From contig NC_037317.1 of the NCBI RefSeq assembly GCF_000143535.2, positions 2,542,001 through 2,606,000 of the forward strand: 64,000 nt of DNA, read 5' to 3'. Below, one piece after another: positions 47,089 to 56,913 of the stretch. The notes beneath the pieces are model-generated. The model searched no databases. It was not told the DNA's origin and worked only from the letters and a program-made list of their open reading frames with translations. The position numbers and the translations under genes are program-made. The DNA is from Botrytis cinerea B05.10 (lineage: Eukaryota; Ascomycota; Leotiomycetes; Helotiales; Sclerotiniaceae). Within the stretch, counting starts at the first letter, position 1. Every line of letters begins with the position of its first letter.

Positions 47089-48959
47089 CTATTCTCCCTT
47101 GCCAAACTTCGCTTTTCCCGTTATCCGAGCCAGGGTCTTTTGCACAGCCATTAAAACCCGCATCCTAACAGCCTTGATGTCCCAATTTTCAGCTTCATCC
47201 GCTGCAACAAATCTCCTGACTAGAAGATTGAAAACGCTTCCAAATGCCAAGGCCATTACAGTACTGGTAAGAATAATAACATTGTAAGGCATGCTGAAAT
47301 CCGGTGTTGGAAGTGGAAGCAAGAGACTCGTGGTTCGAATGCTAACATTTCCAATGGTGATAACGGCCGGAGCAATATCAAATCCACGGTTCGCGTCAGG
47401 AGGATACTCTGTATATCGAAGGATGGCCTTTTCAAAGTCATAGGTCAAAATGACTGTAGAATCTGCTGGAATGCGCATCCGCACTTCCAATTGAGTCCCT
47501 CTCTTGCGATCCAAGGCTGGACGATAGAACATCTCTTGTATGACATCTTCATACAAGCCGTTAGTATCGGCCTTTAAGGTATGAAGATATACCTTCATGA
47601 ACCAAGGGAGCGACTCCATGTATACAAAATCAACTGCATTCGTTGGCGAAGGATTTGTGAGTATGGCTTGTACACCACCTCGTTCCTGCCCATATCCAAT
47701 AAATGAGCGTTCGGCATAAAGTAGGGGTTGCTCCAATGGGGCTTTTTCGTGAATGTCTTGTCGAGGTAATACCATCTCGAAATCGCTGTCTTGTGGTATT
47801 CGAAAACATCGGCTGTATCCAGAGGGATCTTTGTGCTCAACTGCTCCTCCAGAAGTAAAGACATTGCGGGCATGAGGAACATTTATGCAAACGGAATCTT
47901 CAACATCATCAGCTAGTGGACAAGATCCCTTCATCGAATGACCAAAAATTTGTGATAGACTCCAATCCTCTTCTTCCGCGGCGTTATCTAGAGGGAAGCA
48001 AGTATCCTCGGCATGGTATGATTTAGATGTATCGCATTTCAAATCTTCAAATGGTACGGGCCGTGGAATTGGATTGTCTGGGTTTAATTTAGCACGTTGA
48101 TCATGATAAGTGGTGATGTACGAACCTCTTGGACGCCTGGATCTTTGGATATCTAATACCATGTCAATAGTTTGTGTGATCTGAAGCTGGCAGTCACTCG
48201 AATCACTTGCGCATATAGGTTGCACATCAATTGACATGCTCTGCCATGAAGCATCAAATAGCTTATGTCCATCAAGTAAGCTCGAAATACCGGCCTTGCC
48301 TTTACAGGGCAGGAGTTTCAAGAAAGGCGTCAGATTTTCTGTGCAGACGACTTCTCGTGGTAGAGTTCCATGCAGTAAGTGTAGGTTCGCTAATGTGGAG
48401 TCTGAGTGATCATTGACTGGTTGAAATGATAAGACAGGTCTCGTTGTTCTTGTGGAATCGATGAAGTTAAGGGAAGCACAGAAAAGGCCAGACAATGCGT
48501 TGGTCAAGGTTAGCCAGCGACCATCAGCCCTAAGAAAATGTCAGTTGAATCTCTTCCTCAAAGACATGCATCATACTCCTCATCAGTGGCAGCTTCTACC
48601 CAAGCCCAAAGCTCTACACCTGTTCCACCTTCCCTCGTACCTCCCCATGGCCTTGCACCCCAATTTTCGGCATCCCATCTACCAAGGCTGAACCTCAAAT
48701 GTAATTCTCGGGTATTGGCATACTGAAGAATTTGCCCCAATGATCTTGGAAAATAGCGAAAATTCTGTTGTTCGAATGATTCGAGGCTTGTGTTACTTTG
48801 AAAGTTGAATGAAGCGAGTAACGATGAAGGATGAAGGGGTCGTAAAAGAAGTTGCTCGTGATAATCTGAGGATGCGACTACTCCTGTAGATAACAAACTA
48901 AATAAAAGGAAGAAAATATGGTAAAATTTATTCATCGGATTCATGGCATTCAAAGCCAT
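47089..48959 (-). CDS. GPI16: GPI transamidase subunit Gpi16 / PIG-T
   Basis: Exons 48959-48577 and 48529-47089, joined over a 47-nt intron (GTATGA...TTCTTAG), give 1,824 nt, 607 residues, close to yeast Gpi16 (610). The N-terminus has a signal sequence (F-Y-H-I-F-F-L-L-F-S-L-L-S). A luminal region follows with L-R-P-L, L-R-F-S-L-G-R-W, W-G-A-R-P-W-G-G and V-C-T-E-N-L-T-P-F-L-K-L-L-P-C-K-G-K-A-G; the last is the signature of PIG-T, and the nearby Cys is the one disulfide-linked to the Gpi8 protease. A C-terminal membrane helix (N-V-I-I-L-T-S-T-V-M-A-L-A-F-G, about 560-580) and a short basic tail end it. Role: ER-lumen subunit of the complex that attaches GPI anchors. Confidence 0.94.
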
Positions 48960-49161
48960 ATTGTCAAGAAGCTCTTCATTGGGTTGTGAAGGATCATTAC
49001 ATAGGTAGAATTACCCATGGAACTCTTGAATCTGAGGAAGTAGTGCAGCCTTATCACGGCGTGTTCCGTTTTGCCCGCCGCTCCGAGCCTTGTCTTGTCT
49101 ACCTTTTTCTATCGATCTTCAAAAGTCAAACCATAACAAATACAATCATATACCTCGAAAC
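48960..49161. promoter_or_regulatory. Short divergent promoter, GPI16 / LUC7
   Basis: Only 202 bp separate the two start codons on opposite strands, so the two core genes must share promoter sequence. No TATA box visible. Confidence 0.5.
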
Positions 49162-50137
49162 ATGGCCGCAGAACAGAGAAAGCTTCTTGGTAAGTTATAA
49201 TTTCCATCTCGAGTCTTCAAATGTTTGCGCCCCGTTAGATACAGTTTCAATTCATCTTTCAACATTGATATTTCATCGATTTACTAACACAACCCTCTTG
49301 ACAGAGCAGCTCATGGGCGCTGGAGCATCCTCTCGCGCAGCACAGCTTTCAATTACAGATCCAAAGATTTGCCGTTCTTTTCTCGTCGGTACTTGTCCTC
49401 ACGATCTCTTCACAAATACGAAACAAGATTTAGGACCATGTCCAAAGATCCATTCAGAGCCATTAAAGACGGAGTTCGAAACTGCAGCACCTCCTCAAAA
49501 ACAGAAATGGGGTTTTGAATACGATTACATGCGTGACTTACAGAAATACATTGATGAATGTAATAGAAGGATAGATGTCGCACAGCGACGCTTGGAGAAA
49601 ACACCCGATGAAATTCGACAAACAAACGCCCTTCTTAAACAAATATCTGATCTATCGAAATCCATCGAGTCTGGTCTATTAGAAATTCAGATTTTAGGAG
49701 AACAAGCGGAGGTATCGCGCGCTTATGAAGAGTTCTTCCGTATAAGACAGGCTATGCAGACAAAGGCAGAGAAAGAAAAGGAGCTCAAGGCATTATCAGA
49801 TACCAGCGGACCTTCAGGTCATCAAAAATTACAAGTTTGTGATGTCTGCGGAGCTTATTTGAGTCGGTTGGATAATGATCGAAGACTGGCGGACCATTTT
49901 TACGGAAAAATGCATCTAGGTTATGCGCAAATGAGGAAGACATATGATGCATTCCCGAAGGAAATGAAGAGATCAAGACCTGGTGCTGATGACATGGATC
50001 ATAATTCGGCGCCGAGAGGGTATGATGGTGGTTATGGTGATGGTGGATATGGCGGCAGAGGGGGTGGATATGGAGGCCGCGGTGGAGGAAGAGGTGGCTT
50101 TAGAGGCAGGGGAAGAGGATTTAGAGGTGGATGGTAA
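49162..50137 (+). CDS. LUC7: U1 snRNP splicing factor Luc7-like
   Basis: Exon 1 is 28 nt (49162-49189, M-A-A-E-Q-R-K-L-L), then a 115-nt intron, and exon 2 (49305-50137); 861 nt, 286 residues. The family opening E-Q-L-M-G is followed by a first zinc finger C-R-S-F-L-V-G-T-C-P...G-P-C-P-K-I-H (about 35-62). Then comes a long helical region and a second finger C-D-V-C-G-A-Y-L...D-H-F-Y-G-K-M-H-L-G-Y (about 195-222). The tail is an unusually Gly/Tyr/Arg-rich sequence with repeated G-G-Y-G and R-G-R-G. Family knowledge: Luc7 sits in U1 snRNP and stabilises 5' splice-site choice. The alternative long frame from 48986 is an artefact of reading through the intron. Confidence 0.93.
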
Positions 50138-50905
50138 TGAGAAAATATCGAGGCGTTCACGGGCTTATCCTCACGGCGTTTTGGGTCAGCGGATATACAA
50201 TGTACAACCATCCATAATCAATGGGGTTCGTTTCTGGACTTTTTCTACCCTACGAGTCAGCCTACCAGAACCTAGTTACTCGAGATACTTCTTCGGCTCA
50301 CATGCAAACGCGCAATTAAGATCCCTTTTTTCCCTTCATTTTTCCAACAATCAGAAATCCAACTCAAACATATGACCTCGATTTAAGAAATGCCATATCG
50401 AAGGTTTCCGTGAGGATCTACTGGCTAGCTCGTTCATTGAAGATGGAACTGTGGTGGCTTTTGCTAGTGCAAAATGCTTCCTTTCTTCCCTGCTACATAT
50501 CCACATGATGTTCTAGATCTCGTTTGCGAACCAGAGAATGTCCTCTTCATGTGGCTGTTGCGTGGTTCTGGGTATTCTTCATGAAGATTGATTCGTCGCC
50601 GCTCCCATGGAATCTTGATTGACGAGTTAATTGATTACCCTATATCCCTGAATGGCAAAACAGGATTTCCAACACTGGATCACAAGCCGACCAGGGTATG
50701 ACAACCTACGTCATTAAACCCTTGGGCTCTGTATGAGTTCCTTATATATCGAACCGTACACCGAAATGCTTGTTATACAATTCGACATTTATAACATATT
50801 GTTATCCATTTTTGTTAGCTCAATCAAATCATACTACAGTCTCAACACTCCAACGCAAACCCCAAAATACACGAACGACACCCGCTTCCACCTTACAACA
50901 ATATC
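50138..50905. other. Intergenic region
   Basis: 3' flank of LUC7 and promoter of the small Gly-rich gene. No coding frame supported. Confidence 0.4.
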
Positions 50906-51547
50906 ATGGAGTCCTTAAAGAAAGCGACAGGTATTGCTGCTCCTGAGCATACGGATGAACAGAAGAAACAGTTCTATGAGAGTCTTTCCGAGGATCAAAA
51001 ACAAAAGCAAACGTATACGGAATGGGTAAAGGAGGCATACAATGATCAATATGAGAAGTGGATGCCATGGATTGAAGATCAGTATTTGAAATGGTTCGGA
51101 AAGGGAGACAACAAGGCATCATATGCGACAAAGGGTTGGCCGGCCTAGAATTTAACAATTAGAAGCTCTTAGCTGATAATAACCACAGATGCTCTTAGCA
51201 AGACCAAAGTCACCGGTGTATCACAGATCGACCAAATACAGGACGATGTCCACAATCTTGTCGGTAATCAACTTGGAGAGAATGGTCTACTAGCTCCAAT
51301 TGGTAATTTGGCGGGGAAAGAAGGCATAAACAGAATGGAGAGAAATGGAAAGGATGAAGATGGTTCCTACGGCGGTCCTACATCAGCAATCAGCGATCCA
51401 ATCATCAATAATGCAAAGGGTGTTGGACAGGGAGTTGTAGGCGGCGCACAGAGTGCTGGCTCTGGTCTAGCAAGTGGTGCCAAGAGTGCAGGTGGATATG
51501 TTGGAGGAATCTTTGGGGGTGGTCAAAAGGAAGAGCCAAAGGCATAA
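50906..51547 (+). CDS. Conserved fungal small Gly/Ala-rich protein (2 exons)
   Basis: Exons 50906-51134 and 51189-51547 give 588 nt, 195 residues. N-terminal charged amphipathic half: M-E-S-L-K-K-A-T-G...Y-E-K-W-M-P-W-I-E-D-Q-Y-L-K-W-F-G. The conserved junction T-K-D-A-L-S-K-T-K-V-T-G leads to Q-D-D-V-H-N-L-V-G-N-Q-L-G-E-N-G-L-L. The C-terminal third is a G-x-x-G-A-x-S-A repeat resembling LEA-like tails. No catalytic motif. I recognise the T-K-V-T-G block as widespread in ascomycetes but know no function. The intron uses the weak donor GTTGGC; without splicing the frame stops after K-G-W-P-A, giving 80 residues. Confidence 0.72.
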
Positions 51548-51766
51548 TAAGGGGAAAGCTGAATCACACTCTATTCGGGTGCCAAACCTTTATAATATGA
51601 GGGTGCGATGAAAGGACAAGGCTGTGGGATCTGTTTGAAGGCCTAGCAGCCTGTGGGAGAATTGTGGGTTTATTGATATGATACCAAATTTGATTTTATT
51701 ACTATTTTCGTAGCGAACCTTGACCCTTCTCCAAATCCACATTGTTTAGTTTATATGCTGTGCTCA

Positions 51767-52384
51767 TTAAGCACAGACAGGTTTCGTGGTAGGTGCAACA
51801 GCTGAGTTGCTGGGGTTTGTCTGAGTACAGCCATCAACTCCACCAAGCAAATAGTCATCTTCAGCCGCAGTATATGCCGAGCCACAATTTGCGTCGCTAT
51901 GGATGATTAGTAAGTCTTTGATAAAACACAAAAAACACATGACGGATCATACCTTGCACCACCTGAGGCATTGTTGAAGTACGAGCATATATCATGGTTC
52001 CAGCAGTCTTGTGTGCTATAAGTTTTTCTTGTTAGCAATGACGAGTCCTGCTAAGTTACTAGATTTAATTCTGCTTTCAACATACTAGTAATTGCCAAGG
52101 GCACTTCCAGTGCAGCCTGCTCCACATCTTCCATTGCAGCTGTAGCTTTTTAAAATGGTCAGCTTGCTTCAAATGAACAATTTCGGAGACAAGAACACTT
52201 ACTCTCCAGCGTTGACTGTGTTAGTTCCAAAGTTGCTTCCAACTGTTCCCGTCCATGTGCAAGTCTTCCCAGCTGAATTGGTCCATGTGGCTTTGGCTGT
52301 AGCACCAACCTTGACGCAAGTAACGGATGCTTCGGCAAGAGTAATTATAAAAAGAGTAATAAGGGGAGTGAGTGAGGCACGCAT
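51767..52384 (-). CDS. Secreted phospholipase A2-like small Cys-rich protein (4 exons)
   Basis: Exons 52384-52203, 52145-52086, 52015-51953 and 51896-51767 give 435 nt, 144 residues. Signal peptide about 1-20 (M-R-A-S-L-T-P-L-I-T-L-F-I-I-T-L-A-E-A-S). The mature part is Cys-rich and contains N-G-R-C-G-A-G-C-T-G, then Y-T-Q-D-C-W-N-H-D-I-C-S-Y-F. The C-x2-H-D-x-C core is the active-site pattern of secreted PLA2s, where the His-Asp pair activates water. The canonical Ca2+ loop is only partly apparent (C-G-A-G-C-T-G). Activity on phospholipids is plausible but unproven; a non-enzymatic effector role is possible. The exon-2 acceptor may be 6 nt further downstream (52139), also in frame. Four exons in 0.6 kb hide the gene from ORF finders. 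Confidence 0.78.
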
Positions 52385-53609
52385 TTTGAGGGTAGTTGGA
52401 GGCTCCAATGAGTCGTTTGTAATGATATTGGAAGAGAATTGTTGAGTACTAATTGACTCCCAAAACTGGCCAGCTCGTGCTTTATGTAATTTTCATGGTT
52501 CAAGCATTTGAAGTTTTATTTAGTAATGTAAACGGACTGCCACTCTGAAGATCTTAGCAACTCATCTATAGATAGGGGAATATAGTGGATATCCTTGAGC
52601 CCCGGATTAAACTTCTTGAAATAAGTCACAATGCCGAAGAAAAAAAGTTACCTTGCCAATCACAGGGTCGAGTACACCGGTATGTCGAATTTGCCGTTGC
52701 CAATGACGTGCTTCCATTGTGGGGTGCATCATCTAGAGATACCTCGGCGGATCGCAATTATACAGGACGGACTTGTGCAAAGATTTTACCATCAGTAGAA
52801 TCAAAATTGGATTTAATAAGGATCCCCAATTTGTACATAAAGGTTGAAGTGATCTAGATTACATGTGGGGAATGGAATGCGGGGTAATGAAGTGACATAC
52901 ATGGATTGCCTCGTTCAACTGCAACTTCATTACTTTGCACGTGTCTCAAATCCATATTCTCCCGTGGGCCTTGTTCATGTAATGTGTAGTTTAAGATGGG
53001 AACAAAGTTTTATAAGTGTATACAAATCAAGAAAGCTAATTGAATCTTAATCAAAATATTATATACATAAAGAGATGGTAAAGCGAATTTTAATGTATTT
53101 TGAAGTAGCTCAGTTAATGATGTAGGTCGCTCGATAATAAACTACGTTAACCATTTGAGATTTTTCTAATCGACATTATTTACGAATAATTTAAACTTCA
53201 AACAGCAATTCTGAATCAATTACATAATATATACTCCAGGTACGTGAGGTATTCAATAGCATTCTAGTGTTGATTTGAGTGGAATATAGATAACATAGAA
53301 TCTATAAGGTAGGCTTTGAGTGTCAGATTATACTTAGTCTAAAGAACTAGCTAGGTACGAATGGAATAACTCTTATACAAGGGATATTAAAAGAGCTAGT
53401 TTTCGCTTTCGTTTAAGTGTAACTACAAAGACCTTTGAGGTCATTAACCTATATTCACACATTCAGATTTCTAGATTCTCACTCTATTATGTATCTATAT
53501 GATAAAGAAAATACTCGGAGACACTAAAGACAATGAATATAATACGAGTGCTCATCTCTGGTCATAAGGTCTCTATCGAAAACCGTAGTGAGCGTTCAAT
53601 TCCCTCTCA
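52385..53609. other. AT-rich intergenic region (1.2 kb)
   Basis: Composition becomes markedly AT-rich after 52.9 kb. No gene is supported; a 90-residue plus-strand frame at 52585-52857 shows no features. Confidence 0.4.
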
Positions 53610-55309
53610 TCACTCTATGTATATGGGCATTCCACTTCCTTTCAAACCCGGGGGAACTCTACACTTGTCATGCTTATCCCAATCATGAAGTAAGAACCAA
53701 CATAACATTCTGAATAATAAAGAAACCCATACGATGTGCTTTTGCTCTTTCTCATCTGTATCTGCACCATCCGTGATACTGAAAAGAATTGTATCGAAGT
53801 AGAAATCGATCAGAGCTTCTTCTTTATTAACAGAATTGATGAAGCTGAGAGGAGAAGTATCATCATTAAGAGCTTTTGTAACCTTGTCAAGGTGAGCTAC
53901 TATCACTCGAAGGACATCCGTTTGCTTAGTCCCATCTAGTAGAAACTCGGTCCTTTGATCGAGAATACCATGTATCTTTTCTTGGACCTCGATGTCGAGA
54001 TCGTATTCATTCGTATAGCCGAGAGATTCAGTTTCTTGCCATTGCTCAATGATCGCAGAGATTACATGCTTCTCGGGATGAATACTGCTATAATCCTCGA
54101 GCTCGGCAAGCTCAGTAAGCTTTTTTTGAAATGCAGTCATAAGTCTGATGATGCTCCAAGAAGGCTTTGTGCCAACTTTCTTTAGCGAATAGTCCTGTGT
54201 AGGATTTGGAATCATTTTAAAAGCACTCCCACGGAGCCGAACTACTTTTCCAAGCATACCAATTATTTCGAAAGAGACTATTTGATTAATTAGAAATTGT
54301 CCCAAACAAGATAGAGATCTAAACTCACCTGGAAATAAATGTTTGTGATTCTTCTTATACCTTTTGGTTATCTCAGACATACATCCAATAGACTCCAAAG
54401 TCAATTCAACATCATTTTGGCTCCCAAAGTTGAGAAACAAGCCCTGAGACTCCGAGTTTTCCCCCAGATACTTACCATCCTCAAATATGTTTGGAACGGA
54501 TCCAAAGCAGAGTTCTTTTATATGATTAGAAGGAATAACAGAGTTTTTCTCAAACGACGACGCCCCGTGATTGTGAATCTAATTATAACTCCTAAGCTCT
54601 GATCAATATCTGAGGTAACAATAAAACTGTTTCCTTCCGCTCTTAGCTTCCATTGTATCTGATCAAACACTCTCCAGTACATTCCCATTAAGGCCATAAT
54701 CTCAATTATATGAGATATAGTGGTAGTTGCATATGGTTTAGTCACGCCAGTTGGAACAAAGTTCCAAGACCTTGTTCTGACTTGTATACCCACAGCGAGC
54801 TCGTACTCCGGGCCCATGATCAATTCATTTATATGTGGGTTTTTTGACCGTACTTGCTTATCCCAGGCTCGAGATGTTAGTTCCTTGAGCTGTAGGCTTG
54901 ATAGTAAGGTAATCCAAGTTGATTGTTCATCGTCCGCCATATGGATCCTTCGTATTCTCTCTCCTCCTTGATCTCGTTTAAAAAGTTTTGTGTCTCGATA
55001 TGATGTTGGTGTTCCATCTACATAGAATATTTCTTTTTTTCTAATCGGATGGCTTTTATTGATTAAAGAAGCAATAGAAATGATTGGACTTTCGAAAATA
55101 ACTTCGAATTGAAATTCCTTCATATTGAACCTTCGATATGTACCTTTGGACCAAAGCCCTATCACAGATTCCGTACATCGATGGTATCCCTCAGCACTTA
55201 GGAGAAGCTGCCGGAAAACCAGCAAGCACATCTGCAGCAATGCCACAACCGAAAAAATTAATGCCGCAATTCCAAGGGCATTTTGATCGAGCTGATCGAA
55301 ACCTGTCAT
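53610..55309 (-). CDS. Modin-like fungal membrane-anchored protein, reading frame interrupted or using an ultra-short intron
   Basis: Starts with M-T-G-F-D-Q-L-D-Q from the ATG at 55309. An N-terminal membrane helix (A-L-G-I-A-A-L-I-F-S-V-V-A-L-L-Q, about 10-32) is followed by Y-H-R-C-T-E-S-V-I-G-L-W and F-Q-V/F-E-V-I-F-E-S-P-I-I. The conserved block E-L-C-F-G-S-V-P comes later, then T-L-E-S-I-G-C. This order recalls the fungal family often annotated 'modin'; the name is from memory and has no known reaction. Upstream of 54566 the frame runs to T-I-T-G; homologous continuation (S-F-E-K-N-S-V-I-P) is in the next frame, shifted at a CCCC run (54563-54566). A 41-nt GT-AG intron (54619-54579) could restore phase but has a weak donor. 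A second intron (54328-54278, 51 nt, phase-neutral) is likely. The gene is divergent from the NLR gene. Confidence 0.62.
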
Positions 55310-56913
55310 GACGAGGCTGGGGCTTGCTGATACTATCAAAACCTCTTTTCCGTATAAAATAAAAAGCTCTTAATTTATATTTCAATAATATAGAAACCTC
55401 ACAGTAAGCTTTAAGTATGACTCTTCACGTGAATCATGAGAAGCACAAGACATGGAACATGAAGGTATTTAGACTATTGTAGTTGGAATAAAGAGGAACG
55501 GAACCACGGAAGGAAGTACACTGGTATGTCGGAAATCAATTAAGCCTAATCGGAACAATTTGCTCCGATATTCTGCAACCAATAATCTTTAACAAAGTCT
55601 TGCATTTAAAAAGCGACTCATCCCAAGAACGCATGTTAATTAGTTCTCCAATAGCAGCAACATAAAACCTGTAACGATGCATCACCAGCACTAGGGGCGT
55701 TAGGAATAGCACATAATGTTGGAATGATATGGCATGTGCATTATATGTGCATATATAATATCTTCCACTTCGTAATTCAGATTTAGATCAATATAGCAAA
55801 TTCTACATAGTCAATAATACATGCATTCCACTAGCCTACTCCTTCAATTGTGAACACATAACCATTTTTCTATGAGTCTATGGTTTGGAGTTCTCTTCTT
55901 CTCTTTTGACTGTCTTTTTTTTGTTTTTGTTTTTTTTTAACTCCAGACTCATGTGTGACAGCAGCCCGAACTTCTGTATAACTTGTTTCGAGGTTAGGTC
56001 TATTACAATTAGATTGTACCCACCTTAAGCACGGGCGTGGGCCTCGCTTAATGACTTGCTAAAAGTGCAGTGTCTACGATATACTTTTGTACTTCAACTT
56101 GATATTCTTCAGTATAGATCATAAACTTCAATTCACGTTGCACCCTGAAGTTAATCCTCACATCATGACAGTTCTCTGTAAAACCTAATTATAGCCCCCA
56201 ATCTTGAGCCTTATCGTGCTTTCGCGCCAAGCCACTCGTACAACACACACTTTTGAGATATCAAGATCCATGCCGTTAGAAGCCAATAATGTGAACGTTG
56301 AGTTGCAATCCATTCATAAAAATACGAAGCACGATTGGTTATCTCGATGCTCAAGGCTGCTTGTCAAGTCAGAAGTATCAAAATCACACACCATTGGACA
56401 GAAATAGCGATAGGCTACCAACCATTACACCTCCCAGTAATTTTGTCTTTCATAACTTCAGAGAGTGTAGCTGAAAGCATACGTGGCATAATTTGAATAT
56501 ATCCCTGCTTTCACCAAGTATCTGAGGTAGGTAGCCATCGAGTGACAACAATATCAAGAACGCGCGATGCAGAGAGCCTCAATCCGTTCTGAATTTCCAT
56601 TTCGCGTACTGTTGAAAATAAATAGCGCAGTGGTACGAAGATGAAATCATTCGTTGCTTGATCAATATTAATTTCAACTTTCCAGATCGTAATATCGTTG
56701 TGCAAACCCCTGTTCTCACTGTTACATTGTGCGCTACCTAAAAACACCGCAACATCGAACCGATAAGCAATTGTTCATCTTCGCTTTTTTGTGGACATAA
56801 AGCACAGCTGAAGATCTTGACGGGGTGAAGAAGTGGTGAGAAATACACTACGAGTATTGGCAAAATACATCAACTCTACAACTACAACTCTGGTGGCAGA
56901 GACTTAACCAAGA
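55310..56913. other. Divergent intergenic region between modin-like and NLR genes (1.6 kb)
   Basis: AT-rich, with a T-tract at 55916-55939. No supported gene; short frames at 56204-56407 (+) and 56511-56747 (-) have no motif. It carries both promoters. Confidence 0.4.

Noticed and set aside
48986..49304. N-terminal extension of LUC7 in a 383-residue open frame
   Set aside because: The extension reads through the 115-nt intron and the 5' UTR; the 28-nt first exon with M-A-A-E-Q-R-K-L-L gives the family start.
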